Positions 1 to 8,056 of a stretch of DNA of 14,218 nt are shown piece by piece. Within the stretch, counting starts at the first letter, position 1; every line of letters begins with the position of its first letter. The stretch covers positions 1-14,218 of the forward strand of contig NYZA01000044.1 of NCBI GenBank assembly GCA_002686955.1, written 5' to 3'. A model generated the notes under the pieces. It did not search any database and was not told where the DNA came from. It saw only the letters and a program-made list of their open reading frames with translations. The position numbers were made by a program, and so were the translations under genes. Source of the stretch: Gemmatimonadota bacterium. Lineage in GTDB: Bacteria; GCA-2686955.

Positions 1-84
1 ACAAGGCGAAACGGTGGGAAGTGCCGGCAGGGCAGGGAGATGTGCGGTCGCAGCAGGAATCTCGTGAGATATCCGGGCTAGTCC

Positions 85-1503
85 TCAGGGCAAGCGAAAA
101 AGCTCGCTCACGCCCGGCTCGAAGACCCGGCGGCGGTTGGGAAGCGGTGGAAGCGGCTTCTGCGGAGCGATCGCCGCGACCGTGATGGCGGCCTCGCCTT
201 CAACCGGGCAGGCAACCTGGCAGAGCGCGCAGCCAACGCAACGATCCTCCACGACGCGAGGATGCCCTAGCGAATCGCCCCACTCCGAAGTGATATCCAC
301 GCCCACGAGAAACACTGCCTCGAAAGGACATGCAGCCACGCAGCTCAAGCAAGGTTGGTTCTTCCCAATCGCCAGACATCGCGTCTGGTGGATCGAGGCC
401 ACTCCGATCTGAAGCCCCTGCTTATTGCCCAAGGAGAGCTCCTCAATCGCGCCGGTCGGGCAGACCGCGCCACACAAATTGCAGTCGTGCAGACAACCGC
501 CGACGTCCGGATCGAATACGGGCGCCTGGTAGGCCAGCAGTCCGCTCTCCAGGCCGGCGGGGATCAGTGTGGATGTCGGGCAAACTCTCGAACACGATCC
601 ACATCGGATGCAGAGGTTGATGAAACGGTCCTCCGGAACCGAGCCTGGAGGGCGAATCACGGGCCGCATCGCCGCGTGAGCGGCTCTCAATGGGCGCAGA
701 CCGAGCATCGCGATCGCGGCCAGGCCGGCGGTGAGCAGAAAGGCGCGGCGTGGAGGTTGAGGTGGCGCGGGCAGATGGGTCGACGTGTAATGAAACTCGA
801 GCGCATCGGTTGGGCAGACATCCACGCAATGACCGCAGTGAACGCATTCCATCGGATCGTACGTTTCAGGTCGCTCGACGATGGCACCGGTTCTGCATTG
901 CTTGACGCACAGATCACAATCGATGCAATCAGGCTCGATAAACTCCCTCTTGAACAGCCCCAGTTTGGAGACGACTCCCAAAGCAGCGCCCAGTGGGCAG
1001 AGCACACGACAGAACGCGCGGCGCCCGAAGATGGCGTGGAGCGCCAAGAGCGCCACTGCGAGAACGAACAACCAATGGTACTCGACATAGCGAGGGGCGA
1101 AGCCGCCGCCGATCCGAGAAGACCAGTTGAGTGGATCGAAGAGCCAGAAGAAGGTCGCCCCTCCACAAGACAGCATCGCAAGCGCCAGCAACAGATGGTA
1201 TTTGAACGCCCCCGCGGCGGAGTATCGGCTCTTGAACGAAAACATCTTGTCCAACAAATCGCCCATCGTTCCCATCGGACATACATAACCACAAAACACC
1301 CTGCCCCAAGCCACCGTTGTCGCGATCAGCACCGCGCAGAAGAGCAGCGACGAGCTCCAACTGAGGGAAGCTATCGCAGCGAAGGGGACCGTAAGGGCAT
1401 CCGCGCGGAAAAAGTACTCTCCGGCGGACACCCTCACCGTCGAGCTGACGAAGAACACGAAGAAGAGGATAAAGAGCAGTTGGCAAGTCTGGCGCACTTT
1501 CAC
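85..1503 (-). CDS. Membrane polyferredoxin, NapH-NapG-like fusion
   Basis: Seen: 472 residues from a GTG start one base after the stop of the upstream ferredoxin gene; the frame stays open further upstream but would overlap that gene. Residues about 5-185 carry several membrane segments and two CxxxCP motifs (about 71-76 and 165-170), as in NapH. Two 4Fe-4S motifs follow (Cys 193/196/199/203 and 220/223/226/230). Next come a twin arginine with RRAFLL (252-257) and a hydrophobic stretch, as in a Tat signal. Then a NapG-like domain starts with RPPGSVPEDRF (about 284) and has four more Cys motifs (298-308, 337-348, 376-392, 422-432). Known: NapH is a membrane quinol-oxidising protein and NapG a Tat-exported polyferredoxin; together they pass electrons outward. 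Inferred: this one chain does both jobs, with the last four clusters outside the membrane. It is the last gene of the redox operon. The partner enzyme is unknown, since no napA is nearby. Confidence 0.85.
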   Translation of the reverse strand: MKVRQTCQLLFILFFVFFVSSTVRVSAGEYFFRADALTVPFAAIASLSWSSSLLFCAVLIATTVAWGRVFCGYVCPMGTMGDLLDKMFSFKSRYSAAGAFKYHLLLALAMLSCGGATFFWLFDPLNWSSRIGGGFAPRYVEYHWLFVLAVALLALHAIFGRRAFCRVLCPLGAALGVVSKLGLFKREFIEPDCIDCDLCVKQCRTGAIVERPETYDPMECVHCGHCVDVCPTDALEFHYTSTHLPAPPQPPRRAFLLTAGLAAIAMLGLRPLRAAHAAMRPVIRPPGSVPEDRFINLCIRCGSCSRVCPTSTLIPAGLESGLLAYQAPVFDPDVGGCLHDCNLCGAVCPTGAIEELSLGNKQGLQIGVASIHQTRCLAIGKNQPCLSCVAACPFEAVFLVGVDITSEWGDSLGHPRVVEDRCVGCALCQVACPVEGEAAITVAAIAPQKPLPPLPNRRRVFEPGVSELFRLP

Positions 1504-1504
1504 G

Positions 1505-1825
1505 CTATGCAATGTCTCGGCCCTGCAACACACGGATGCCGTCGACCGCACACCCCGCCTGACAGTAGCCACAGCTTACGCAGAGCTCATCGATCACCGC
1601 GATACCGTCAGGAATCGCTTCGATCGCCGCGGTGGGGCAGACGGCCGCGCAGCCTGTGCATCCGATACAGCTTTTCGTAACTTCGATGCGCCGGGCGTCG
1701 CGTAGCCCGCGTCTTTTGAGATCGACTGTTGCCCGCCATGCGACTGCACCGAGGCCCGCGCCCGCCACCGTTCGCAGGAAGTTCCTGCGGGCTCTCCTCC
1801 TCGCGCGTCGCTGACTCTCAGCCAC
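1505..1825 (-). CDS. Tat-type 2x[4Fe-4S] ferredoxin
   Basis: Seen: a small protein of about 106 residues with an arginine-rich N-terminus, a twin-arginine motif RRNFLR (13-18) and a short hydrophobic run (about 20-30). The first cluster motif is CIGCTGCAAVCP (Cys 53/56/59/63). The second is CVSCGYCQAGC (Cys 82/85/88/92), where the usual proline after the last Cys is alanine. I chose the GTG at 1825 because a GAGG lies 6 bases upstream and the overlap with the preceding flavoprotein gene is only 8 bases. An ATG at 1855 would add 10 residues but lacks a clear ribosome site. Known: bacterial 2x[4Fe-4S] ferredoxins carry low-potential electrons, and a Tat signal exports the folded, loaded protein. 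Inferred: it is exported or membrane-anchored and trades electrons with the NapHG-like protein encoded immediately after it. The hydrophobic segment is short, so cleavage versus anchoring cannot be told. Confidence 0.8.
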   Translation of the reverse strand: MAESQRRARRRARRNFLRTVAGAGLGAVAWRATVDLKRRGLRDARRIEVTKSCIGCTGCAAVCPTAAIEAIPDGIAVIDELCVSCGYCQAGCAVDGIRVLQGRDIA

Positions 1826-2831
1826 TGCGTGCCTCGCGCTTTCGTCTCTTGGCATACCCGTGCCGAAGAGGGCCGTACAGGCGATCGACTCGATCTCTGT
1901 ACGATGCGAGCTCTTGCGCCGAGGTGCCACGCTCCCCTACATCGACGTAGGTCTCTCCCGCGGCGGCACCACTGAACGCGGCCTGCCATAGCCCCTCTCC
2001 CAGCTCTGCATCGATCAGCCGCGCGGCCGTCCCGGTGACCAAGAGTCCGTCAACGAAAGGAGTCTCGAGTGGCAAGGTGCTGGGATACCATCCGACGATC
2101 GTCTGGATTCTCTTTCCCCCCGTGAGCGCGCCCGTCTCGTCCATGAGGCGATCGAGCAGGGGGCGAGCGGCGTGGCCACGGTGAGCGGGAACACCCAGGC
2201 CGACATTGGCCTCGCTCGGTCCCGAGGGGATGACCCAGAAGTAGTGAGGATTCAGCACTGGCGGGAATTCGAAGCGAATGTTGTTCGCATTCTCGAGCGT
2301 GGTGTCGATGATGCGATAGGCCAAACAAGAAACCGTTTCGAGCGGACTGATCAGGGTATCGATGCCCGCCAAACGCGCCACTCGCGAGGGGGCGCCGTCC
2401 GCCGCGATCACCAGCCGTGCGTACACTTCCATCGATCCGTGGGACGAGCGCAGGCGTGCGGTCCGACCCACGCCGTCGTACTCCCCCAGCCCCATGAGAG
2501 CACAGCCTTCGGCGACGCTGGCTCCTCGCCGAGATAGAATCCTCGCGGCACCGCTCTCTGTCGCGCTGCGGTTGAGCACCGGCATGTTTCCGAGCTCGGC
2601 GATTCTCCATCGGACCCAATCCGGCTCGGGATCGAATCCGAAAACCTCCATGAAGTTGTCTCTGGCGAGTTCCCCGCAGCGCGGTGGGTTGCCGATCCGG
2701 GCGCGCGCATCCACGATCAGAACCGTGGCGCCGGCGTCGACGATCCTGCGGCCGGCCGCCAGCCCAGCGGGACCGGCACCCACGATCAAGACGTCGACGC
2801 GATCCGGAATCTGAAGGGATGTCTGGGGCAA
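1818..2831 (-). CDS. Geranylgeranyl reductase family FAD oxidoreductase
   Basis: Seen: 337 residues from a TTG start with GGAG six bases upstream. The frame is open up to 3008, but that would run into the divergent gatE leader. A Rossmann FAD motif VGAGPAG lies at 17-23. RCGE (51-54) matches the conserved Cys-Gly-Glu of the family, and ADGAPSRVAR (144-153) is the DG motif. PHYFWVIP (195-202) matches the P-x-x-Y-x-W-x-F-P substrate-cavity signature of geranylgeranyl reductases with Ile for Phe. Odd: the usual GDA that contacts the FAD ribityl chain reads TGTAA (about 266-270), and the protein is shorter than most archaeal members (about 390). Known: the family saturates prenyl chains (chlorophyll phytyl, archaeal lipids, menaquinone tails), some members using ferredoxin as reductant. 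Inferred: as first gene of an operon with two iron-sulfur proteins, it probably receives electrons from them. The substrate is not shown; a menaquinone or polyprenyl chain is a guess. Confidence 0.8.
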   Translation of the reverse strand: MPQTSLQIPDRVDVLIVGAGPAGLAAGRRIVDAGATVLIVDARARIGNPPRCGELARDNFMEVFGFDPEPDWVRWRIAELGNMPVLNRSATESGAARILSRRGASVAEGCALMGLGEYDGVGRTARLRSSHGSMEVYARLVIAADGAPSRVARLAGIDTLISPLETVSCLAYRIIDTTLENANNIRFEFPPVLNPHYFWVIPSGPSEANVGLGVPAHRGHAARPLLDRLMDETGALTGGKRIQTIVGWYPSTLPLETPFVDGLLVTGTAARLIDAELGEGLWQAAFSGAAAGETYVDVGERGTSAQELASYRDRVDRLYGPLRHGYAKRRKREARSG

Positions 2832-2959
2832 CTGAAACTCCGACGGTGCAGGCTCCTTGAAAACAGGACCAGAATAGTCCTTTTCCAAGATGATTCGGAG
2901 TGAGAATACCAGCCCGGCCCGAGTGCCTCTCCAAAGAGACAGCGTCGGTGGAGTGGGGC

Positions 2960-2968
2960 TGCTAGAAT
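2960..2968 (+). promoter_or_regulatory. Candidate extended -10 promoter for gatE-gatD
   Basis: TGC-TAGAAT is an extended -10 element (TGn plus a 5/6 match to TATAAT) ending 23 bases before the ATG at 2992. No good -35 box sits 17 bases upstream, as expected for an extended -10 promoter. It lies in the gap between the divergent redox operon and gatE. The resulting leader would be very short, consistent with the lack of a clear ribosome site before the ATG. Call made by eye. Confidence 0.3.
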
Positions 2969-2991
2969 GCACGATCCAAAATGGACCCCGC

Positions 2992-5046
2992 ATGCAGCCA
3001 GAATCCACTCCATCCCAGCCGAAAATCCGACCGCCGACCGAGCTGAATCCCCGGCGAGACGCTCCGCTGGATTTCCCTGATCGACAATACGGCGAGATGA
3101 CTCCGGCCGACTATCGTGAATTGGGGTTCATGGCGGGGCTCGAGGTCCATCAACAGCTGCGAACGAAAAGCAAGCTCTTCTGCCGCTGCCCCGCCGGGCG
3201 CTATGTGGACCACTTCGATGCGGAGGTGCTGCGTCACATGCGCCCCACTCTCTCGGAGCTCGGTGAGTACGACGGTTGCGCTTTGATGGAGTTCAAAACG
3301 AAGAAAGAGATCGTCTATCTCTTGGAACGCGGAACCGTCTGCACCTATGAGATCGACGACACCCCTCCATTCGAAATCGACGCAACGGCGGTGAAGATCG
3401 GGATCGAGATCTGCTCCCTCTTCAAATTGAATCTGGTTTCCGAGCTGCACGTGATGCGCAAACAGTACCTCGACGGGTCGATTCCGACGGGTTTCCAACG
3501 CACGGCCATGCTGGGGCTGACCGGCGAGATTCCCTTCGTCGTTCCCTCTCTCGGTGTGGATCGCGAACTACGAATCAGACAGCTCTCGCTCGAAGAAGAT
3601 TCATGTCGTGAAGTATCGGACTTCGGCCACCGCATCGTCTTCCGCACCGATCGGCTGGGAATGCCGCTGACGGAGATCGTGACCGAGCCCGACATGGTCA
3701 CTCCGGAAGAACTGGAGGCTGGCGCTCGCGTGATCGCGCAACTGACTCGAACCACGAATAAAGTTCGACGCGGCGCCGGCGCAGCCCGCCAGGACGTCAA
3801 CGTGTCGATCGCCGGTGGTCGCCGAGTCGAGATCAAAGGTGTCGATCGCCATCGAGGCTTGCCGAGACTGGTACACATCGAGGGGTTTCGGCAACTCGGT
3901 CTCTTGCGAATCCGTGACGAATTGGATCGCCGTGGCGTCGAGAAGGAGACACTCGAGCTCCCTTCGAATGGGTTGGCGTGGAATATGTCGGACCTGGCGA
4001 TCGAGGCAACGGCTTCTCTTCGCCGCTGCGACTTCGCGCCGATCCGTCATGCGCTCGAACAGGGAGAAGTGATCTGCGCTCTCAAACTTCCGGCTTTTGC
4101 CGGAATCTTGACGCATCGCACCCAGCCTGGGATCACCTTCGCCAGCGAGCTGGCCGATCGCGTACGGGTCATCGCCTGCATCACCTCCCGCCCCTTCATG
4201 ATCCACTCCGATATCGAAGGGTATGGGCTGAACCACTCCGAGTGGCGCCAACTCAGGGCCGCTCTTCGGGCCACCGAAGACGACGCGATCATCGTTTTGT
4301 GGGGCTCGGCGACCGATGCCAACACTGCCACGCGGGAGATCCTAATTCGCGCTCAACAGGCGCTCGTGGGAGTGCCCGCGGAGACCCGGCAGGCCCATCG
4401 CGACGGGAGGACCGGATTCGAACGGATCCTGCCGGGCGCGGACCGCATGTACCCCGACACCGACACTCCACCCCTACCGATTCCCGACTCCTGGGTGCGA
4501 GAGGTCACCGCCCGACTTCCCGAACCCCCCTGGGAACGGGCGGAACGCTACGCCGCTCTTGGCCTGGAACCGCTTCTGGCCACACGCCTCGCCACCTCCA
4601 CGTGGGCGAGTCTTTTCGAGGCCATCGGGCCGACCGAGGGCGCAGCGGCCCGATTGCTCGCGTTCACGTTGGAAAAACGGATCCCGTATTTGCGGCGCAA
4701 GTCAGGGCTCGATCGGCTTCCGGAGCCGGCCAGACTGAAACCACTACAGAGCGCCTTCGAGCAGGGCGAGATCCGCCGGGAGGGGTTCGAAGCCGCCTTC
4801 GATCGACTACTCATCGAGGCCGACCGAGAGACCGGCCAGATCCTCGAAAAGTATCGAGTGGGGCTGAGCGACGCGCAGGAGCTCGATCAGTTGCTTGCCT
4901 GGACCACGATCGGAGCGCGTCGCATGGAAGGCGAGCCGCAAGAGAAGATCTTGCGATGGTCCATGGGGCAAGTCATGCCCAAGCTGCTCGGCCGCCTCGA
5001 CCCGAAGCTGGTTCGCGAGCGACTGCTCGAAACCATCGAAAGCTGA
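2992..5046 (+). CDS. gatE: Glu-tRNA(Gln) amidotransferase subunit E (archaeal type)
   Basis: Role: binds Glu-tRNA(Gln), phosphorylates the glutamyl group with ATP and amidates it with ammonia from GatD. Seen: 684 residues with a GatB/GatE catalytic fold: MAGLEVHQQL (47-56), SKLFCRCP (60-67), RKQYLDGSIPTGFQRT (156-171), LEEDSCR (200-206), EIVTEPDM (228-235), and RRGAGAARQDVNVSI (259-273) followed by EIKGV. An inserted domain at about 361-496, ending in PGADRMYPDTDTPP, corresponds to the AspRS-like GAD domain that separates GatE from GatB. A helical YqeY-like tail follows (about 551-681). Start: the frame is open from 2890. ATG 2992 adds a proline-rich leader, while ATG 3097 (649 residues) fits the family length of roughly 620-640 better; both lack a well-spaced ribosome site. 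gatD follows after 3 bases. Odd: GatDE is considered an archaeal enzyme, whereas the neighbours are bacterial. Identity is firm because of the GAD domain and the adjacent gatD. Confidence 0.93.
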   Translation: MQPESTPSQPKIRPPTELNPRRDAPLDFPDRQYGEMTPADYRELGFMAGLEVHQQLRTKSKLFCRCPAGRYVDHFDAEVLRHMRPTLSELGEYDGCALMEFKTKKEIVYLLERGTVCTYEIDDTPPFEIDATAVKIGIEICSLFKLNLVSELHVMRKQYLDGSIPTGFQRTAMLGLTGEIPFVVPSLGVDRELRIRQLSLEEDSCREVSDFGHRIVFRTDRLGMPLTEIVTEPDMVTPEELEAGARVIAQLTRTTNKVRRGAGAARQDVNVSIAGGRRVEIKGVDRHRGLPRLVHIEGFRQLGLLRIRDELDRRGVEKETLELPSNGLAWNMSDLAIEATASLRRCDFAPIRHALEQGEVICALKLPAFAGILTHRTQPGITFASELADRVRVIACITSRPFMIHSDIEGYGLNHSEWRQLRAALRATEDDAIIVLWGSATDANTATREILIRAQQALVGVPAETRQAHRDGRTGFERILPGADRMYPDTDTPPLPIPDSWVREVTARLPEPPWERAERYAALGLEPLLATRLATSTWASLFEAIGPTEGAAARLLAFTLEKRIPYLRRKSGLDRLPEPARLKPLQSAFEQGEIRREGFEAAFDRLLIEADRETGQILEKYRVGLSDAQELDQLLAWTTIGARRMEGEPQEKILRWSMGQVMPKLLGRLDPKLVRERLLETIES

Positions 5047-5049
5047 ACG

Positions 5050-6438
5050 ATGGCTCCAAACAGCGACAACGGATATCGCGACCCCTGTCTGAGCGTCATG
5101 GAGAGGTTCGGAATCACGGTCTGGTGTGAAGTCATCGCGCGAACGACGCGTGGTGATTTCGAGGGGCTCGTTCTTCCGCGCTCCGAGACCGCGGACGCGG
5201 AGCATCTCGTACTCAAGCTCGGCACCGGGTACAACGTCGGATTGCGTCACGACACCATCCTCGGCATCGAAAAGATCGGCTACAGGGAGGCGAAATACAA
5301 GATCCCGGAAAAGGAGTTCCCGATCGACGACAAGAAACCGACGGTGAAGCTCTTCGGCACGGGGGGAACGATCGCCTCCCGCCTGGACTATCGCACCGGT
5401 GCGGTCATTCCGGCTTTCAGCCCCGGGGAGCTCTACGGTTCGGTTCCCGAGTTGGCCGATGTGTGCAATCTCGAAACGGTGAAGCTCTTCGGCGTCTTCT
5501 CGGAAAATATGGGACCTGAGCAGTACCTTGTGCTCGCCGAAGAGACCGGTGCGGCAATTCGCGAAGGTTACGACGGCGTCGTGATCGGACATGGGACCGA
5601 TACGATGCACCATACCGCCGCGGCGTTGAGCTTCATGGTGCAGCGACCTCCGGTGCCGATCGTCATGGTGGGAAGCCAACGATCATCGGATCGTCCCTCC
5701 TCCGATGCGGCACGGAATCTAATCAGTGCCACCTGGGCTGCCGCGCACGGAGAGATCGCCGAGACGATGGTCTGCATGTTCGGCCCTACTTCGGATCGGT
5801 ACAATCTGCTGCATCGTGGCACGCGTGTGCGCAAGATGCACAGTTCCTATCGCAGCACTTTTCGCACACTCGGTGATTTGCCTCTGGCTATGGTGGAACA
5901 GGGGAAGATCACGCCGATCAAAAAGGACTTCGCGACGCGTCGTAGTGATAGAGATGTCGAGATCAATGCCGTATTCGACGAGAAAGTGTCACTTGTCTAC
6001 TACTATCCGAATATGCAGGCAAACGTGATCGATGGGTTGATCGATGCCGGCTACAAAGGAATCATCATCGCCGGTACGGGTCTGGGCCACGTCAATCGCC
6101 TCCTCTATCCCGCCCTGGAGCGAGCCCGCGACGCGGGGGTTCTGATCTTCATGACCCTGCAGACGCTGTGGGGATTCGTCCAGATGTATGTCTATGAAAC
6201 CGGCCGGGAGATCATGGAGCTGGGGGTGGTCCCGCTGGCCAACATGCTCCCCGAGGTGGCCTATGTGAAGCTGGCGTGGGCATTGGGGATGCACCCGGAC
6301 GACCCGCGGGCCGTGGGGGAGCTGATGAGTCGACCTGTCGCCGGAGAGATGACCGAGCGGGAACCTCACGACGGGTACCTGGTCTTTCAGGGTGGCGTGC
6401 CGGAGATCAAGGGATTCCTGGGTCGGGTCTGGAAGTAG
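5050..6438 (+). CDS. gatD: Glu-tRNA(Gln) amidotransferase subunit D (archaeal type)
   Basis: Role: the asparaginase-like subunit that hydrolyses Gln or Asn and feeds ammonia to GatE. Seen: 462 residues. The first 95 or so form the small N-terminal domain specific to GatD (GYNVGLRHDTILGIEKIG at 60-77), which plain L-asparaginases lack. The type I asparaginase domain follows, with GTGGTIAS (103-110), GHGTDTM (180-186) and GSQRSSDRPSSDA (208-220). The four catalytic residues expected for the family are present: Thr104, Thr183, Asp184 and Lys262. The ATG lies 3 bases after the gatE stop, so the two are co-transcribed and probably translationally coupled; an internal ATG at residue 16 is a less likely start. 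Alternative: an ordinary cytoplasmic asparaginase, made unlikely by the N-terminal domain and by gatE. Confidence 0.94.
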   Translation: MAPNSDNGYRDPCLSVMERFGITVWCEVIARTTRGDFEGLVLPRSETADAEHLVLKLGTGYNVGLRHDTILGIEKIGYREAKYKIPEKEFPIDDKKPTVKLFGTGGTIASRLDYRTGAVIPAFSPGELYGSVPELADVCNLETVKLFGVFSENMGPEQYLVLAEETGAAIREGYDGVVIGHGTDTMHHTAAALSFMVQRPPVPIVMVGSQRSSDRPSSDAARNLISATWAAAHGEIAETMVCMFGPTSDRYNLLHRGTRVRKMHSSYRSTFRTLGDLPLAMVEQGKITPIKKDFATRRSDRDVEINAVFDEKVSLVYYYPNMQANVIDGLIDAGYKGIIIAGTGLGHVNRLLYPALERARDAGVLIFMTLQTLWGFVQMYVYETGREIMELGVVPLANMLPEVAYVKLAWALGMHPDDPRAVGELMSRPVAGEMTEREPHDGYLVFQGGVPEIKGFLGRVWK

Positions 6439-6510
6439 TTTCCGCCCCGAAATCGCCGGCGCGCGCGGATCGCACTTCAGAAGAGTCAAGGAGGGCCGAA
6501 TCGCAGAAGA

Positions 6511-6538
6511 GGGACCGGCATCGCAAGTGCCGGGACCC
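6511..6538 (+). terminator. Candidate intrinsic terminator after gatD
   Basis: An exact inverted repeat CCGGCA/TGCCGG (6515-6520 and 6528-6533) has a 7-base loop and is extended by GGG/CCC outside a small internal loop. It is followed by TTCTCTCGCTCT, a pyrimidine-rich but imperfect U-tract. It lies 73 bases after the gatD stop, so it would separate gatE-gatD from the membrane-protein gene downstream. Confidence 0.45.
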
Positions 6539-6640
6539 TTCTCTCGCTCTGGCCACGACCACCGTCAGAGCAATCCACCCACAGGACAACCGCATGAGTT
6601 GCTTTCACATAGACTTGTTCTGCTCCCCCGAGACGCGTAC

Positions 6641-8056
6641 ATGAGCTCGGCCGTTCTGGGGATTCGGGACAACCGAGCAATGGTGCCGATCCTGACCGGA
6701 GTTGGGGCGCTCATCGGATATGCGATCGCGGGTTCCATGTGGGACTCGTTGATCGCCTCTCTCTTGCTTCCGTCGCTCCTCGTGCTTCTCGTATACCTGC
6801 CTTCCATCAATGCGGTGGTCTTCTGGATCGCACTGGTGCCCCTGCTGCAGTTCTACATGCGAGTGGAACTCCCGACGGGAATCCCGGATCTCACACCGCC
6901 TCGAGCGATGGCGATAGTTGCGCTGGTGGCAAACCTCGCTCAAGTAGTTCGTCGAGATCACTTGCGTGTCGAGAGAGCCGATCTCATCAACGGGGCTCTC
7001 CTGCTTTTCGTGGTTGTCCGTACTCTCTCGGCAGCCTGGTCGCCGCTTTCGCTGAGCAAAGCGTTCTTGCCGATCGTCGATAGTGTGTGGATTCCCTATC
7101 TGCTCTATCGGCTGACTCTGGCCGGTATTCAGCGGCCGGAAGGTGTCGACCGATTCCTCCGAGTGCTTCTTGTCATTGTCATAGTGGGGGGCGCACTGGG
7201 GCTGATCGAAAGCGTTCTCCGGCTCGACAAAGTGATCTTCTCGTATCTGGGGGCGCCGAGAACCGACTATATCGTATGGACCACCGATGGCATTCGCAGA
7301 GCCGCCGGTCCCTATCTCAACCCCGCCATCTACGGCCTACAGCTCGGACTCGGAATGCTGATCGCACTCCACCGTGTGCGAAGCACCTCTCAAAAAGAGG
7401 GTTCGATGCTGACCTTCGCGTTCTGTCTGATCTGCGTCTTCGCCTGCTTCACGCGGGGTTCGTGGCTCGGCGTGCTTGTGGGACATCTGCTCTTCCTCGC
7501 CCTGACCGGCGATTGGAAACTGCTTCGCCCGATGCTGCTCGTCGCCGTCCTTGCGGGTTTCGCGACTGTCTTTGCGTCGATGGAACAGCACGAGCTCCTC
7601 GCGCAGAGAATGGGGAACGAAGGCACCGCGACAACCCGTCTGGCGTTGGCGGACCGCGGGCTCCAGATGATCGCGGCGAAGCCAATGCTCGGACGGGGCG
7701 TTGGTGGCTATGAGGCGGCGCACCATAGCTTCGGATCGGCATTCGGTGATCCCGACGGCGTCTCGAGCCACAACACCTACCTGACGGTGGCCGTAGATTC
7801 CGGCTTGCCCGCCCTCTTCTTGCTCCTGCTCGGATTTGGCCGACCGATAAGGCGTTCCCTTCTCTGGGCGAACCGCCAGCCACGCGGGCATGACTCTCGC
7901 TCCAGGATCACCCTCCTCGTTGCGGCCATAGCGGCCTTAGCGATAGGCAGCGCCTTCATCGATCTGACCTCGGCCACATACCTCATGGCCGTCACCTTCG
8001 TTTTTCTCGCTCTTCTGGAGCGTTCGGTTCCAAATGCAGGGAGAGTTGATGCATGA
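6641..8056 (+). CDS. O-antigen ligase/polymerase (Wzy_C) family membrane protein
   Basis: Role: members join or polymerise lipid-linked glycans on the outer face of the inner membrane (WaaL, Wzy and relatives). Seen: 471 residues with about ten or more hydrophobic segments, for example 15-50, 58-72, 88-102, 115-130, 173-190, 228-245, 258-288, 298-312, 388-400 and 423-458. RGSW (272-275) and a long polar loop (about 311-385) follow the family pattern. In the loop, MIAAKPMLGRGVGGYE (343-358) and SSHNTYL (375-381) match the conserved G-x-G and S-H-N elements; His377 corresponds to the conserved loop histidine. Start: the ATG at 6641 has only a weak GAG upstream, and an ATG at 6680 is possible. 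It stands alone between two gat loci, with no glycosyltransferase in view, so the glycan and the choice between ligase and polymerase are open. Confidence 0.8.
   Translation: MSSAVLGIRDNRAMVPILTGVGALIGYAIAGSMWDSLIASLLLPSLLVLLVYLPSINAVVFWIALVPLLQFYMRVELPTGIPDLTPPRAMAIVALVANLAQVVRRDHLRVERADLINGALLLFVVVRTLSAAWSPLSLSKAFLPIVDSVWIPYLLYRLTLAGIQRPEGVDRFLRVLLVIVIVGGALGLIESVLRLDKVIFSYLGAPRTDYIVWTTDGIRRAAGPYLNPAIYGLQLGLGMLIALHRVRSTSQKEGSMLTFAFCLICVFACFTRGSWLGVLVGHLLFLALTGDWKLLRPMLLVAVLAGFATVFASMEQHELLAQRMGNEGTATTRLALADRGLQMIAAKPMLGRGVGGYEAAHHSFGSAFGDPDGVSSHNTYLTVAVDSGLPALFLLLLGFGRPIRRSLLWANRQPRGHDSRSRITLLVAAIAALAIGSAFIDLTSATYLMAVTFVFLALLERSVPNAGRVDA

Noticed and set aside
1-84. Possible further gene before position 85
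   Set aside because: No minus-strand ATG or GTG with a ribosome site; the short plus-strand frame closes by position 80. Only a 5-base-arm inverted repeat (59-70) is seen.
355-1680. Long plus-strand open frame of 441 codons
   Set aside because: It is antisense to the polyferredoxin gene; its Arg/His/Gln-rich translation has no recognisable motif and the minus strand carries clear Cys motifs.
3978-5129. 383-codon plus-strand frame overlapping gatE
   Set aside because: Out-of-frame shadow of gatE with an Arg/Pro/Gly-rich translation typical of GC-rich DNA.
4807-5679. 290-codon minus-strand frame across gatE-gatD
   Set aside because: Antisense to two well-supported genes, with no motif and no ribosome site seen.
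2992-6438. The whole window as archaeal DNA because of gatE-gatD
   Set aside because: The sigma-70-family factor, sigma-54 activator and PcrA with gatC-gatA are bacterial.
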